Counted from the first letter of the stretch, positions 35,762 through 47,335 are shown. The stretch is 64,000 nt of DNA from Bos javanicus (GCF_032452875.1 NC_083890.1:47874483-47938482); one strand, 5' to 3'. Numbers and translations: made by a program. The notes: generated by a model not told the origin, from the letters alone.

Positions 35762-35978
35762 CTGTGCGTGCTACTCAGTCATGTCTGACTCTCATGACCC
35801 CATGGACTATAGCCCCTCAGGATCCTCTGTCCATGGGATTCTCCAGACAAGAATACTGGCGTGGACAGCCATCCCCTTCTCCCCTTCCTGACCTAGGGAT
35901 TGAACCTGGGTCTCCTGCATTAGTGGGCAGATTTTTTTTTTTTTTTTTTTTTTACCACTGAGCCACTGGGGAAGCTCC
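35762..35978 (-). repeat. Bov-tA SINE, reverse, with T22 run
   Basis: A normal reversed copy, except that the TTCTTT just before TACCACTGAGCC is replaced by 22 consecutive T (35932-35953). Confidence 0.92.
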
Positions 35979-37369
35979 ATGAAAGGGACCAGGCAGGGTC
36001 AAAACGAGAAACCAGGACCAGAACTGCGGGGAGGAGGGCGACAGCAGGGTTAGGAATGACATTTCCTTCTCGTGGCCCTGCCTCAAACAAAATGCCGTGA
36101 GGGAAGGATGAAAAGGGACCTGAAAGACGAATCTATAAATAAGAGGGCCACTGACCTACCGCTTGAGTTTGCCCAAGACTGAAGGGTTTTCTAGGACATG
36201 GACCTTTGAGGGCTAAAACCAGGATCAGCCCAAGCCAACATGGATGGCTGGTCATCATACTGCTTTGGGACATCTACTCTAGTCCACCTCAGACTCTAGA
36301 AGTTACCTGGATTAGACATCACATGTGTCTGCATGTGGCACACACATGTACTCACACACAATCACATGCACACGCCTTCTGGCTGCACCTCTGCCCATGT
36401 ACTCCACACCATAGCTGGTCCCTTTCCTTCCCTCATTTTATGCTCCAGCCACTTGTCACAATTCACTTTGTCATCATGAGCACTGTTTCTTCCTCTAATG
36501 ACTCATGTTCTCAGGTCTTTCCCTAGTAAAACATTGCATATCCCTCTCTGAAACTGGAAAAGAGCGTCTTGCCAATTTCATGTGTTTATATTTTTTTTAT
36601 AAAAGGCAACATCGGCTCATTAAAAGGACCGCTTTTCCCCGGATTGTGACAGCCTTTTCCTTTTTACGATATTATCAACGTGTCTGCACATAACCTCTGA
36701 CCCAGGTAGACCCTGACAGTTGCACATGACCCTGAATTTCACAAGAAGCTCCACTCCCTGTTCACTCTGAAGACAAGGGACACGGAGCCAAATTCCAGTA
36801 GCCAAAGCTCCCCATCCCACCCCTCTGGGTCCCCAAAGGCTCTGGGTTCCCTGCCTCATTCAGCAACTTCCCACTGACCCTTTTACACATGGTAATGTGT
36901 GTTTCAACATTACTCTGTCAACCAAAATGCTCCAGGTCTATCATGACAGGAGAGGGTGGGGAAGACCCAGGATTCAAGTCAGCTGAAGGTTCAGTAAAAT
37001 CTTAAGAAACACTTCTAATTCAGCTTTAAAACACAAGGCAGGTTTTCTGCCTTAATAAACATACATTGCTCCCTTATGACTGGGGCTCCTGCATAACGTC
37101 TATATTATTAGCTCCTACTGAGAAATAAGGTCAGAAGAAAATAATGCCTGGTTGAAAGAATCTCGAAGACACAGCACACACCTCTTCCCCTTCACACACA
37201 CAACATATAAGAATCAAATGAGCTCATTCACACATGTAAAGAGCACTCTGCAAATTGTCAAGTTCATGGGCAAGGCGTCATTTTAAATTAGACTGAATGC
37301 TTCCTTGGCCAAGGACCTGCCTAGAAGCTTTCTGCAGAGTGATAATCTTGGCTTTTTCTTTTTCTTTTT

Positions 37370-37800
37370 CTTCTAGTGAAGTATAGTTGGCTTACAATCC
37401 TGTTACTACAGCAAAATGATAAATATATGTGTGCTCAGCTGGTAAAGAATTGGCCTGCAATGTGGGAGACCCAGGTTCTATCCCTGGGTTGGAAAGATTC
37501 CCTGCAGAAGGGAAAAGCTACCCACTCCAGTATTCTGGCCTGGAGAATTCCATGGACTGTATAGTCCATGGGGTCACAAAGAGTTGGACACGACTGAGCG
37601 GCTTTCACTTCAAATATATTTTATACATAGAGTCTTTTTCAGATTCTTTTCCCTCATATCAAAGGGGAAATATTGAGTATAGTTCCCTCTGCTATATAGT
37701 AGGACCTTGTTGGCTATCTGCTTTATACATAGTAGTGTAATGTTTATATTAATCCTGAGCTCCTAATTTATCCCTCCTCTTTTTCAATTTCACTTTCTTT
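37370..37800 (-). mobile_element. L1 3' UTR, reverse, split by a SINE
   Basis: The left piece reads AGTGAAGTATAGTTGGCTTA and the right piece TAGAGTCTTTTTCAGATTC through TATAGTAGGACCTTGTTGGC, a reversed artiodactyl L1 3' UTR. It is preceded by a (TTTTTC)n-like tract at 37350-37372. Confidence 0.85.
37430..37608 (+). repeat. Bov-tA SINE inserted in L1
   Basis: The 5' end is shortened (TGCTCAGCTGGTAAAGAATT) and the copy ends GACACGACTGAGCGGCTTTC. AAATATAT lies on both sides, a short candidate target duplication. Confidence 0.9.
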
Positions 37801-38199
37801 CCTCCGTAGAGTTCAATATAATAGATAATACTGGTTAACTGAAGGATCTGCTCTTAGTCACTGAAGTATTACCACAATAAAAGACCAATCAGCTAATAAC
37901 CAGTATTAGAAACAGTAGAGGAATAAAGTTTTTGCATTCTATAGAACTTTCCTCTGATATCATAGTGAGTTTTCTTTTTTTAACCTAATATATAACTCCT
38001 CTAGGAAAACTGGACACTAGGGGCAAACAGTAAAGCCAAAAACCACCACCAACAAAACAGACTATACTCTGATGTGCTAATGCCCTTTAATAAACACAAC
38101 CAGTTCTTAAGAGTTTCATAAATTGGTCTACAATAAAGGTCACCAGGCACAGAAAATATAATCTTTCCTAATTAGGCATTTTACTTTGGGCCAGAATCC

Positions 38200-38400
38200 A
38201 AAGTCATATACCAGTGGGAAACGCACAGGTTTCTGTAGTCAGACAGATCTGGGTTGAAATTCCAGCTCTACCACTTACCGATGTGTGACCTTGAAGAGTT
38301 ATCTGACCTCTAAATTTCTTACTTCCCTTTAAAATGGGGAGGACATTTATTCTGGCGACAGTGGTGAGGACTCAGCTGAAGGACACAGGTGTCACACAAA
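38200..38400 (+). repeat. MIR SINE
   Basis: Well-preserved core: CAGACAGATCTGGGTTGAA, TTCCAGCTCTACCACTTAC, GATGTGTGACCTTGAAGAG, ACCTCTAAATTTCTTACTTC and CTTTAAAATGGGGAGGAC. Confidence 0.88.
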
Positions 38401-38454
38401 TGTTAACACTGTCCTCTTCCTCACCTTTTCCACTTATTCTTCCCCTCTTTGTTT

Positions 38455-38650
38455 TTTTAAAGAAATTTATTTTTAATTGGAGGATAATTGCTTTACAGTG
38501 CTGTGTTGGTTTCTGCCATACATCAGCATGAATCAGCCTCCTTTCTAACCTCCCACCCCGCTAGGTTGTCCCAGAGCACCGGGCTGAGCTCCCCGTGTTA
38601 TATAGCAACTTCCCATTAGCTGTCTATTTTACATATGGTTATTCTTCCCT
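38455..38650 (-). mobile_element. L1 3' UTR fragment, reverse
   Basis: TTTAATTGGAGGATAATTGC, GTTGGTTTCTGCCATACATC, GCTAGGTTGTCCCAGAGCAC and GGGCTGAGCTCCCCGTGTTA are the reverse of the ruminant L1 3' UTR. Confidence 0.88.
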
Positions 38651-38917
38651 TCTTTTCTCTTCCTTTCTTAAAACACCCTTCAGGAAAACATATACACAAG
38701 CCCCTCGAGCATCCTACTAACTGATGACTTTGCAACCCAGAGGGCAGGATTTCTGTAGGCCCTCACTGTGGGAGATGTCTAAGGAAAAAGCACCCTCTCT
38801 CTCTTTCCACTCCAAATGTCTCAGATTCTGACTGCAGCCACCCGGCCGACAAACACAGCTTAAGCGACATTGATGCACAAATGATTAACAAATGCCCTGC
38901 CAACCATTAGGTTTGGG

Positions 38918-39124
38918 GCTTTGCCGGTAGCTCAGAAGGTAAAGAATCTGCTTGCAATGTAGGAGACCCGGGTTCGATCCCTGGGTCAGGAAGATCCCCT
39001 GGAGAAGGGAATGGCAACCCACTCTGGCACCCTTGCCTGGGAAATCCCATGGACAGAGGAGCCCAGGGGGCTACAGTCCACGGGGTTGCAAAGAGCTGGA
39101 CACGACTAAGAGACTAACACTTTC
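38918..39124 (+). repeat. Bov-tA SINE
   Basis: A complete copy, GGGCTTTGCCGGTAGCTCAG to GGACACGACTAAGAGACTAA, with intact A- and B-box-like segments. Confidence 0.94.
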
Positions 39125-39469
39125 ACAGAACTACTATTTCTACGCTACTATGTTCTATTTCCTCTTATTCTATTTGTGGATAAATGGGTTGTGTTGGGAA
39201 ATTCAGCAACCAGAGAGACAAAGGAAGATGCTGATACTAAGCACGGCTTTGTTGTGAAATGCTCATCATTAATTACAATGCAAATGAATTTAGCCATTTT
39301 CCTCCATTCTTAAAGACCTCACTATAGTACTATTTTATAAAATTTAATTTACAATTCAACTATATGACCATTCTCCAATCATGTTCACCTTTGAAACGCT
39401 TCACCACTGTTTAATTTCAAACAAGACTATGGCATTGCTATTGTCATTATTCATTCTTAGCAGCAAAAG

Positions 39470-40306
39470 CAATAATAGCAGCATTTTACTGAATACCTAT
39501 TAGGTGTCAAGCAGGGAGGGGCATCTGCAAATATCGAATTCATTTTTTGCAACTATGAAACAGTAACAGACTTTATTTTCTTGGGCTCCAAAATCATTGC
39601 AGATGGTGACTGCAGCTATGAAATTAAAAGATGCTTGCTCCTTGGAAGAAAAACCATGACAATCTTAGACAGTGTATTAAAAAGCAGAGACATGACTTTG
39701 CCGACAAAGGTCCATATAGTCAAAGCTATGGTTTTTCTAGTAGTCATGTACAGATGTGAGAGTTAGACCATAAAGAAAGCTGAGTGCCTAAGAATTGATG
39801 CTTTTGAACTGTGGTGTTGGAGAAGACTCTTGAGAGTCCCTTGGACTGCAAGGAGATCCAATCAGTCCATCCTAAAGGAAATCAGTCCTGAATGTTCATT
39901 GGAAGGACTGATGCTGAAGCTCCAATACTTTGGCCACCTGACGTGAAGAGCCAAGTCACTGGAAAAGACCCTGATGCCAAGAAGGATTGAGGGCAGAAGG
40001 AAAAGCAGGCGGCAGAAGATGAAATGGTGGCATGGCATCACTGACTCCATGGACATGAGTTTGAGCAAGCTCCGGGAGATAGTGAAGGACAGGGAAGCCT
40101 GGCGTGCTGCTATTCATAGAGTCACAAAGAGTTGGATACGACTTAGCAGTGGAACAGCAACAGCAGTATCATTCTAATTTACTGATGAGAAACCTGCCCA
40201 GATTCCCAAAGCTTCTCAGCATTCTCAGAAAAAGCCAGAATTTCGGTCCACATAAATTTTTTTAATCACAGTCCATGCTTTTAGCCTCTCTGCTATTCTG
40301 CATGCA
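39470..40306 (+). repeat. MIR SINE relic split by BovB
   Basis: The left half (39470-39555) holds TTTTACTGAATACCTATTAG and GTGTCAAGCAG. The right half (40163-40306) holds TTTACTGATGAGAAACC, GCCAGAATTTCGGTCC and CAGTCCATGCTTTTAGCCTC. These are collinear MIR parts separated by the BovB insertion. Confidence 0.65.
39556..40162 (+). mobile_element. BovB 3' fragment (about 600 bp)
   Basis: It starts at GAAACAGTAACAGACTTTAT, within the region after the reverse-transcriptase core, and ends ACTTAGCAGTGGAACAGCAA. It contains stops in every frame. Confidence 0.93.
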
Positions 40307-40749
40307 CACAGGTAGTTGCCACTCATCCAACATTATCCCCACATCCATCAATTATCAGTGTTTTGGTACCACAGCTTCCAGGAAGGACTGGGAGTAAAGG
40401 CTCTGATTACTTGGCCAGAGAATCCACGGGTGATCCCTTGATTAAATCCCGGGAGTTCTTGGTCTTATCAGGAGAGAAAAGACCCAAGAAAGGAAAGAAC
40501 AAATCATATTACAATAGGTAACTTAGAAGCTTGGCATCACATAATCTGAGTATCTTGAAAAACATTTAAATGAGCTCATTTTACATCCCAAACAGGTTAA
40601 CCGAGATGAGACACGTTGGTTCCTGCCAGCTGAGGGCACTAGGGGATCAAGTGGCATCCATGTGTCTCCATCCAATGGCCGGAGGAAAGAGATTAATGAG
40701 ACAAAGATGGAGAGAGAAGCTCCCTGTAGTTGCCGCTGAAGAATTCAGC

Positions 40750-40966
40750 CTGCATGTGTGCGTGCTCAATCATGTCCGACTTTGCAACTCCATGGACTAA
40801 AGTCCGTGAGGCTCCTCTGTCTGTGGGATACCAGGCAAGAATACCAGAGTGGGTTGCCATTCCCTCCTTCAGGGGACCTTCCAAACCCAGAGATCGAACT
40901 CACATCTCTTGTGTCTCCTGCATTGGCAGGTGGATTCTCTACCACTGCGCCACCCTAAGCCACAAA
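40750..40966 (-). repeat. Bov-tA SINE, reverse
   Basis: From GTGTGCGTGCTCAATCATGT to CTCTACCACTGCGCCACCC. A small internal extension lies beside the box B region. Confidence 0.92.
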
Positions 40967-41255
40967 GAATCCAGAGATGATGACAAAAGATAAGACCAAG
41001 AGGATATGTGTGCTTTATGTGAAAGGATAAAAAAAAATCTGAAATAAAACTGAAGAACAGCAGAAGGTGGTGAAGGACAGAAAGAAATGAGGAACACAAG
41101 AAATATCTTAAGGACAAAAAAAAAAGTTAAGCATTTTTGGCCTTTGGCAGGGGTAGGCAAATGCCTAAATCTCCTAAATCCCCAGGACTGAAAATAGGAG
41201 GAGATATCAAGCCATGATTATATTACCTATCAAAAGGATTTTGCAGAGGTAGTTA

Positions 41256-41474
41256 AGGCTGCCCTGGTGGATCAGTTGGTAGAGAATCCATCTGTAATGC
41301 AAGAGACTGCCTACAATGCAGGAGATGCAGTTTTGATCTGTGGGTCAGGAGGATCCTCTGGAGAAGGAAATGACAACCAGCTCCAGTATTCTTGCCTGGG
41401 AAAATCCCATGAACAGTGGAACCTGGGGAACTACAGTCCATGGGGATGCAGAGTCAGACATGACTTGACTTAAC
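41256..41474 (+). repeat. Bov-tA SINE with duplicated head segment
   Basis: The head contains ATCTGTAATGCAAGAGACTG immediately followed by CCTACAATGCAGGAGATGCA, so the segment around the A/B-box spacing appears twice. It ends CAGACATGACTTGACTTAAC. Confidence 0.88.
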
Positions 41475-41959
41475 CACCACTAATCAGTTGATTTAAAGTT
41501 AATGAAGATGAAGACTATTATCCATGTGGGCTTAATCTAGGCCCAGGAGCCCTTTAAAAGCAAAGTTTTCTCCAACTGGTGGCAGAAGATGAAATCAGAG
41601 TAACTCCTGGCAGGATGTTATTATCGGCTCTAAAAATGGAGGGAAAGACAGTCTGTTGAGGCTTCTAGAATCCAGAGCAGCCCTGGCTGACAGCAAGCAA
41701 GAAAATGGGGACCTCAGTCCTACAACCACAAGGAAACGCCTTCTTCCCAAAACCTGAACAAGCTTCAAGGTAGATGCTTCTCCAAGTTTTCATAGAAGAA
41801 ACCAGATTGACCAATATTTTCATTTCAGTCTTAAGAGACCCTAAACAGGTCAGCCAAGAGCCCCAAATTTATGATCTACAGAACAATGAGCTAACAAGCG
41901 GATGTTGCTTTAAGCCTCTAAATGTGTGATAATTGGTTATATGGCAGCAGAGATAGTGG

Positions 41960-42030
41960 GAAGACAGAGGAGCCTGGCGGGCTACTGTCCACAAGGTCCT
42001 AGAAAGTCAGACACGACTTAGCACCAACAG
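41960..42030 (+). repeat. Bov-A right-end fragment
   Basis: Only CAGAGGAGCCTGGCGGGCTA to GACACGACTTAGCACCAAC remains. Confidence 0.82.
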
Positions 42031-42039
42031 CAAGCAGCG

Positions 42040-42165
42040 GAATACTGTCTGGCTTGGGTTCAGATCTTAGCTCTTGTCCTTTCTACAATTTGTAATCTTG
42101 GGCAAGTTACTCGAGCTCTTTGCTTCCCCATCTGTAAACGGAGACGATGAAGCACAGCCCAGAAA
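42040..42165 (+). repeat. MIR SINE relic
   Basis: GGCTTGGGTTCAGATCTTAG, AATCTTGGGCAAGTTACTCG and CCCCATCTGTAAACGGAGA match the MIR core. Confidence 0.8.
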
Positions 42166-42237
42166 GTCAGTGGGAGGACAGGATTAGCTGCCCAGTCCCG
42201 TTCTGGGAGAAAGAATCGGAACAGCAGGATGTCCCTG

Positions 42238-42470
42238 AGGCTTCCCTGGTGCCTCAGAGGGTAAAGCATCTGCCTGCAACGCAGGAGACCCGGGTTTGAT
42301 CCCTGGGTTGGGAAGATCCCCTGGAGAAGGAAACGGTAACCCACTCCAGTACCCTTGCCTGGAAAATCCCACGGACAGAGGAGCCTGGGGGGCTACAGCA
42401 CACGGGGTGTAGCCCCCACGGGGTCGCAGAGTCGGACACGACTGTCCAACTTCACTGTCACTTTCTTTCC
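42238..42470 (+). repeat. Bov-tA SINE
   Basis: A complete copy with a short local duplication: CACGGGGT occurs twice (near 42403 and 42418) around TGTAGCCCC in the right part. Confidence 0.93.
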
Positions 42471-42732
42471 CCCACAATGGCCACCAGGTGGCCAAACAAG
42501 AACATGAACAGCTGGGCTTTCACTCTAAGCCCCAGCTGGATCAGGGGAGGGGAGCAGAGAGGGTGGCATGGGAGTGAAGCGTGGGGAGTGAAGCGTGAGG
42601 CGTGAAGGTCGCACTGGCTATACAAACTATTGACTATTCACAACTCAGATGCACAGAATCAAGGGGATCCCAAAGGTTAACTGAAGACAGATGCTTTGGA
42701 TAATGATGTACTTAAAACCCATGTCATTCCCA

Positions 42733-42835
42733 GTGTTGCCTGGAGAATCCCAGGGACGGGGGAGCCTGGTGGGCTGCCGTCTACGGGGTGGCACAGAGTT
42801 GGATACAACGGAAGCGACGTAGCAGCAGCAGCATT
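42733..42835 (+). repeat. Bov-A half unit
   Basis: TTGCCTGGAGAATCCCAGGG to TGGATACAACGGAAGCGAC, then an (AGC)n tail. Confidence 0.85.
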
Positions 42836-42951
42836 CCAAATGCAGTGGAGGTAGTCTACAAAGTGAAATCATACATCAGGACAAAAATTAGTGAATAAGA
42901 AAGCTGGGGAAAGGGAGAGAAAACCAGTGATGCACAAAGTGCCTGGTACTG

Positions 42952-43130
42952 GGACTTCCCTGGTAGTCCAGGCGGTTAAGACTTTGCTTACAAGGCAGGG
43001 GGTGTGGGTTTGATCCCTGGTCAGTGGGCTAAGATCCCATGAGCCTCAGGGCCAAAAAACCAAAACACAAAACAGAAGCAAGATTGTAACAAATTCAACA
43101 GAGATTTTTAAAACGGTCCATGTAAAAAAA
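42952..43130 (+). repeat. CHR-type tRNA-derived SINE
   Basis: GGGACTTCCCTGGTAGTCCA, TGTGGGTTTGATCCCTGGTC and GGGCCAAAAAACCAAAACAC, ending ACGGTCCATGTAAAAAAA. It shares its tail with the SINE at 3815. Confidence 0.85.
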
Positions 43131-43770
43131 ATTCTTTTAAAAAAATGTGTGGTATTAAGATCTTTTAACCACATCAAGGATGGTATTTGACCTTCTCAAT
43201 GATCACTGAAAATAAGGACAAGGACAGTTACGCCACTCCCAGGGAAATTTGCTGAGAAAAAAAGTGTAGACCTGGAAGAGGGTGCTCATGTGGGTGCTTA
43301 CAAATGGGACACTGCATCATACTGAGAAATAATTGTTGAAAATACACCATAGACACATATTTCCTTCTCAATGTTTTTTGGGTGACTTTTGCATATTTTA
43401 AATTCAATTTTAGTATTTTTCTTCATGATTTTTATGGATTCACAATAAGAGCAGCTTTTGGTCTTATTTGTTGCTTGCTGTATTTGCAACAAATAAACCA
43501 AAGAGATAGTATCACAAAGGTATTTGTATAATTTTATTTTGACATGTTTTAAATTTTTATGTAGTTTAACATATAGGTATATTTCCTTATGTATAAGAAA
43601 TGTGTATATATAACATATCTATATAGAATACAATTTCCTGTCACTTAGGATGTATTTTTCCATCAGGGATCCACTAAATAATTACCTTTATTTTCTTCCA
43701 GTTTGTAACAGCTTAATCTTTTTTAAATTCCTGTTGGCTACCACTTCAGTATTCTTGCCTTGAGAACCCC

Positions 43771-44696
43771 ATGAGCAGTGTGAAAAGGCAAAATGATAGG
43801 ATACTGAAAGAGGAACTCCCCAGGTCAGTAGGTGCCCAATATGCTACTGGAGATCAGTGGAGAAATAACTCCAGAAAGAATGAAGGGATGGAGCCAAAGC
43901 AAAAACAATACCCAGTTGTGGATGTGACTGGTGACAGAAGCAAGGTCCGATGCTGTAAAGAGCAATATTGCATAGGAACCTGGAATGTCAGGTCCATGAA
44001 TCAAGGCAAATGGGAAGTGGTCAAACAAGAGATGGCAAGAGTGAATGTCGACATTCTAGGAATCAGCGAACTGAAATGGACTGGAATGGGTGAATTTAAC
44101 TCAGATGACCATTATATCTACTACTGCGGGCAGGAATCCCTCAGAAGAAATGGAGTGGCCATCATGGTCAACAAAAGAGTCCGAAATGCAGTACTTGGAT
44201 GCAATCTCAAAAACGACAGAATGATCTCTGTTCGTTTCCAAGGCAAACCATTCAATATCACAGTAATCCAAGTCTATGCCCCAACCAGTAATGCTGAAGA
44301 AGCTGAAGTTGACAGTTCTATGAAGACCTACAAGACCTTTTAGAACTAACACCCCCAAAAGGTGTCCTTTTCATTATAGGGGACTGGAATGCAAAAGTAG
44401 GAAGTCAAGAAACACCTGGAATAACAGGCAAATTTGGCCTTCGAATACGGAATGAAGCAGGGCAAAGACTAATAGAGTTTTGCCAAGAAAATGCACTGAT
44501 CATAGCAAACACCCTCTTCCAACAACACAAGAGAAGACTCTACACATGGACATCACCAGATGGTCAACACCGAAATCAGATTGATTATATTCTTTGCAGA
44601 CAAAGATGGAGAAGCTCTATACAGTCAACAAAAACAAGACCAGGAGCTGACTGTGGCTCAGATCATGAACTCCTTATTACCAAATTTAGACTTAAA
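43771..44696 (+). pseudogene. BovB endonuclease region (frameshifted)
   Basis: This is the apurinic/apyrimidinic-type endonuclease of a non-LTR retrotransposon, which nicks target DNA. Visible signatures are G-T-W-N-V-R-S-M near 43977, G-I-S-E-L-K-W-T near 44059, then G-D-W-N-A-K-V-G near 44380, R-N-Q-I-D-Y-I-L near 44574 and C-G-S-D-H-E-L-L near 44653. The frame is intact from 43771 to 44310. A one-base loss near 44308-44314 shifts it, and the open frame ends at 44343 while the rest of the domain continues in another frame. Confidence 0.9.
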
Positions 44697-45550
44697 TTGA
44701 AGAAAGTAGGGAAAACCATTACACCATTCAGGTATGACCTAAATCAAATCCCTTATGATTATACAGTGGAAGTGAGAAATAGATTTAAGGGCCTAGATCT
44801 GATAGAGTGCCTGATGAACTATGGACTGAGGTTTGTGACATTGTACAGGAGACAGGGATCAAGACCATCCTCATGGAAAAGAAATGAAAAAAAGCAAAAT
44901 GGCTGTCTGTGGAGGCCTTACAAATAGCTGTGAAAAGAAGAGAAGCAAAAAGCAAAGGAGAAAAGGAAAGATATAAGCATCTGAATGCAGAGTTCCAAAG
45001 AACAGCAAGAAGAGATAAGAAAGCCTTCCTCAGTGATCAATGCAAAGAAATAGAGGAAAACAACAGAATGGGAAAGACTAGAGATCTCTTTAAGAAAATT
45101 AGAGATACCAAGGGGACATTTCATGCAAAGGTGGGCTCGATAAAGGACAGAAATGGTATGGACCTAACAGAAGCAGAAGATATTAAGAAGAGGTGGCAAG
45201 AATACACAGAAGAACTGTACAAAAAAGATCTTCATGACCCAGATAATCACAATGGTGTGATCACTCCCCTAGAGCCAGACATTCTGGAATGTGAAGTCAA
45301 GTGGGCCTTACTTAGAAAGCATCACTATGAACAAAGCTAGTGGAGGTGATGGAATTCCAGTTGAGCTATTTCAAATCCTGAAAGATGATGCTGTGAAAGT
45401 GCTGCACTCAATATGCCAGCAAATTTGGAAAATCAGCAGTGGCCACAGGACTGGAAAAGGTCAGTTTTCATTCCAATCCCAAAGAAAGGCAATGCCAAAG
45501 AATGCTGAAACTACCGCACAATTGCACTCATCTCACACGCTAGTAAAGTA
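44697..45550 (+). pseudogene. BovB linker and start of reverse transcriptase (frameshifted)
   Basis: This part joins the endonuclease to the polymerase. Three frames carry it in turn: up to about 44850, then 44909-45330 (L-Q-I-A-V-K-R-R-E-A-K-S, rich in charged residues) and 45330-45440 (M-N-K-A-S-G-G-D-G-I-P-V-E-L-F, the RT N-terminal block). Frame changes fall near 44850-44900, 45305-45330 and 45430-45550. No product could be made across it. Confidence 0.85.
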
Positions 45551-46216
45551 ATGCTCAAAATTCTCCAAGCCAGGCTTCAGCAATATGTGAACCATGAACT
45601 TCCAGATGTTCAAGCAGGTTTTAGAAAAGGCAGAGGAACCAGAGACCAAATTGCCAACATCCGTTGGATCATCGAAAAAGCAAGAGAGTTCCAGAAAAAC
45701 TTCTATTTCTGCTTTCTTGACTATGCCAAAGCCTTTGACTGTGTGGATCACAATAAACTGTGGACAATTCTGAAAGAGATGGGAATACCAGACCACCTGA
45801 TCCACCTCTTGAGAAATTTGTATGCAGGTCAGGAAGCAACAGTTAGAACTGGACATGGAACAACAGACTGGTTCCAAATAGGAAAAGGAGTTCGTCAAGG
45901 CTGTATATTGTCACCCTGCTTATTTAACTTCTATGCAGAGTACATCATGAGAAATGCTGGGCTGGAAGAAGCACAAGATGGAATCAAGATTGCCAGGAGA
46001 AATATCAATAACCTCAGATATGCAGATGACACCACCCTTATGGCGGAAAGTGAAGAGGAACTAAAAAGCCTCTTGATGAAGGTGAAAGAGGAGAGTGAAA
46101 AAGTTGGATTAAAACTCAACATTCAGAAAATGAAGATCATGGCATCTGGTCCCATCACTTCATGGGAAATAGATGGGGAAACAGTGGAAACAGTGTCAGA
46201 CTTTATTTTGGGGGGG
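45551..46216 (+). pseudogene. BovB reverse transcriptase core
   Basis: The polymerase core is open over about 220 codons. It shows F-R-K-G-R-G-T-R-D-Q-I, L-D-Y-A-K-A-F-D-C-V-D-H (first catalytic aspartate), G-V-R-Q-G-C-I-L-S-P-C-L-F, and R-Y-A-D-D-T-T-L (the YADD pair at 46019-46030). The catalytic aspartates are intact. The frame is lost at a G7 run (46210-46216), apparently polymerase slippage. Confidence 0.93.
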
Positions 46217-46600
46217 CTCCAAAATCACTGCAGATGGTGACTGCAGCTATGAAATTAAAAGACGCTTACTCCTTGGAAGGAAAGTTATGACCAACCTAGA
46301 TAGCATATTCAAAAGCAGAGACATTTCTTTGCCAACAAAGGTTCATCTAGTCAAGGCTATGGTTTTTCCAGTGGTCATGTATGGATGTGAGAGTTGGACT
46401 GTGAAGAAAGCTGAGTGCCGAAGAATTGATGCTTTTGAACTGTGGTGTTGGAGAAGACTCTTGAGAGTCCCTTGGACTGCAAGGAGATCCAACCAGTCCA
46501 TTCTGAAGGAGATCAGCCCTGGCATTTCTTTGGAAGGAATGATGCTAAAGCTGAAACTCCAGTACTTTGGCCACCTCCTGTGAAGAGTTGACTCATTGGA
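46217..46600 (+). pseudogene. BovB C-terminal region with nonsense change
   Basis: After the G7 shift the coding continues in another frame through C-S-Y-E-I-K-R-R-L-L-L-G-R and A-F-E-L-W-C-W-R-R-L-L-R. It reaches a TGA at 46581-46583 where an arginine CGA would be expected, a typical CpG decay. The same C-terminal region is what most BovB fragments in this window retain. Confidence 0.85.
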
Positions 46601-46804
46601 AAAGACTCTGATGCTGGGAGGGATTGGGGGCAGGAGGAGAAGGGGATGACAGAGGATGAGATGGCTGGATGGCATCACCGACTCGATGGACATGAGTCTG
46701 AGTGAACTCCGGGAGTTGGTGATGGACAGGGAGGCCTGGCGTGCTGCGATTCATGCGGTCGCAAAGAGTCGGACATGACTGAACGACTGAACTGAACTGA
46801 ACTA

Positions 46805-47335
46805 TTTCCTATAGCTAAGACATGAAAACAAGCTAAATGCCCATTGACAGATGAAGGGGTAAAGATGCAGTGCACATATACAATGGAATATTACTCAACA
46901 ACAAAAAGGAATGAAGTCATGCCATTTGCAGCAACATGGATGCACCTGAAGATATCACACTAAGTGAAGTCAGAAAGACAGACACTATATGATATCGCTT
47001 ACATGTGGAATCTAAAGTAAGACACAGATGAACCTATCTACAGAAGCTGACTCAGGCATGGAGAACAGACTTAGGACCGCCAAGAGGGGGAGGGTGTGGG
47101 CGAGGGAAGGATTGGGAGTTTGAGATTAGCGGATGCAAACCGTTATAAATAGGATAGATAAACAGCAAGACCCTACTGTATAGCACAGAGAACTACATTC
47201 CATATCCTATGATAAACCACACCAGAAAAGAATATGAAGAAGAATGTCTGTATGTATAACGGAATCACTTTGCTGTACAGCAGAAATTAACACAAAGTAT
47301 ACATCAACTATCCATCAATAAAAATTTTAAAAATA
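46805..47335 (+). mobile_element. L1 3' end abutting BovB
   Basis: TAGCTAAGACATGAAAACAA, AATGGAATATTACTCAACAA, GCAACATGGATGCACCTGAA and the 3' UTR CTACTGTATAGCACAGAGAA to TACATCAACTATCCATCAAT. The left limit coincides with the BovB end, and I see no matching L1 piece to the left of BovB. Confidence 0.85.

Larger units (their letters stand above)
43735..46804 (+). mobile_element. Near full-length BovB (RTE-type LINE), decayed
   Basis: About 3.07 kb runs from GGCTACCACTTCAGTATTCT to the (CTGAA)n terminal repeat at 46785-46804. It spans endonuclease, linker, reverse transcriptase and C-terminal coding regions, close to the roughly 3.2 kb usual for BovB. BovB is a non-LTR retrotransposon shared with snakes and lizards and thought to have reached ruminants horizontally. 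At least five frameshifts and one nonsense change leave it inactive. A fragment of L1 3' sequence abuts its right end. Confidence 0.95.

Noticed and set aside
37205..37275. MIR-like segment (AATGAGCTCATTCACACATG, TAAAGAGCACTCTGC)
   Set aside because: A single box resembles MIR; flanks do not extend the match.
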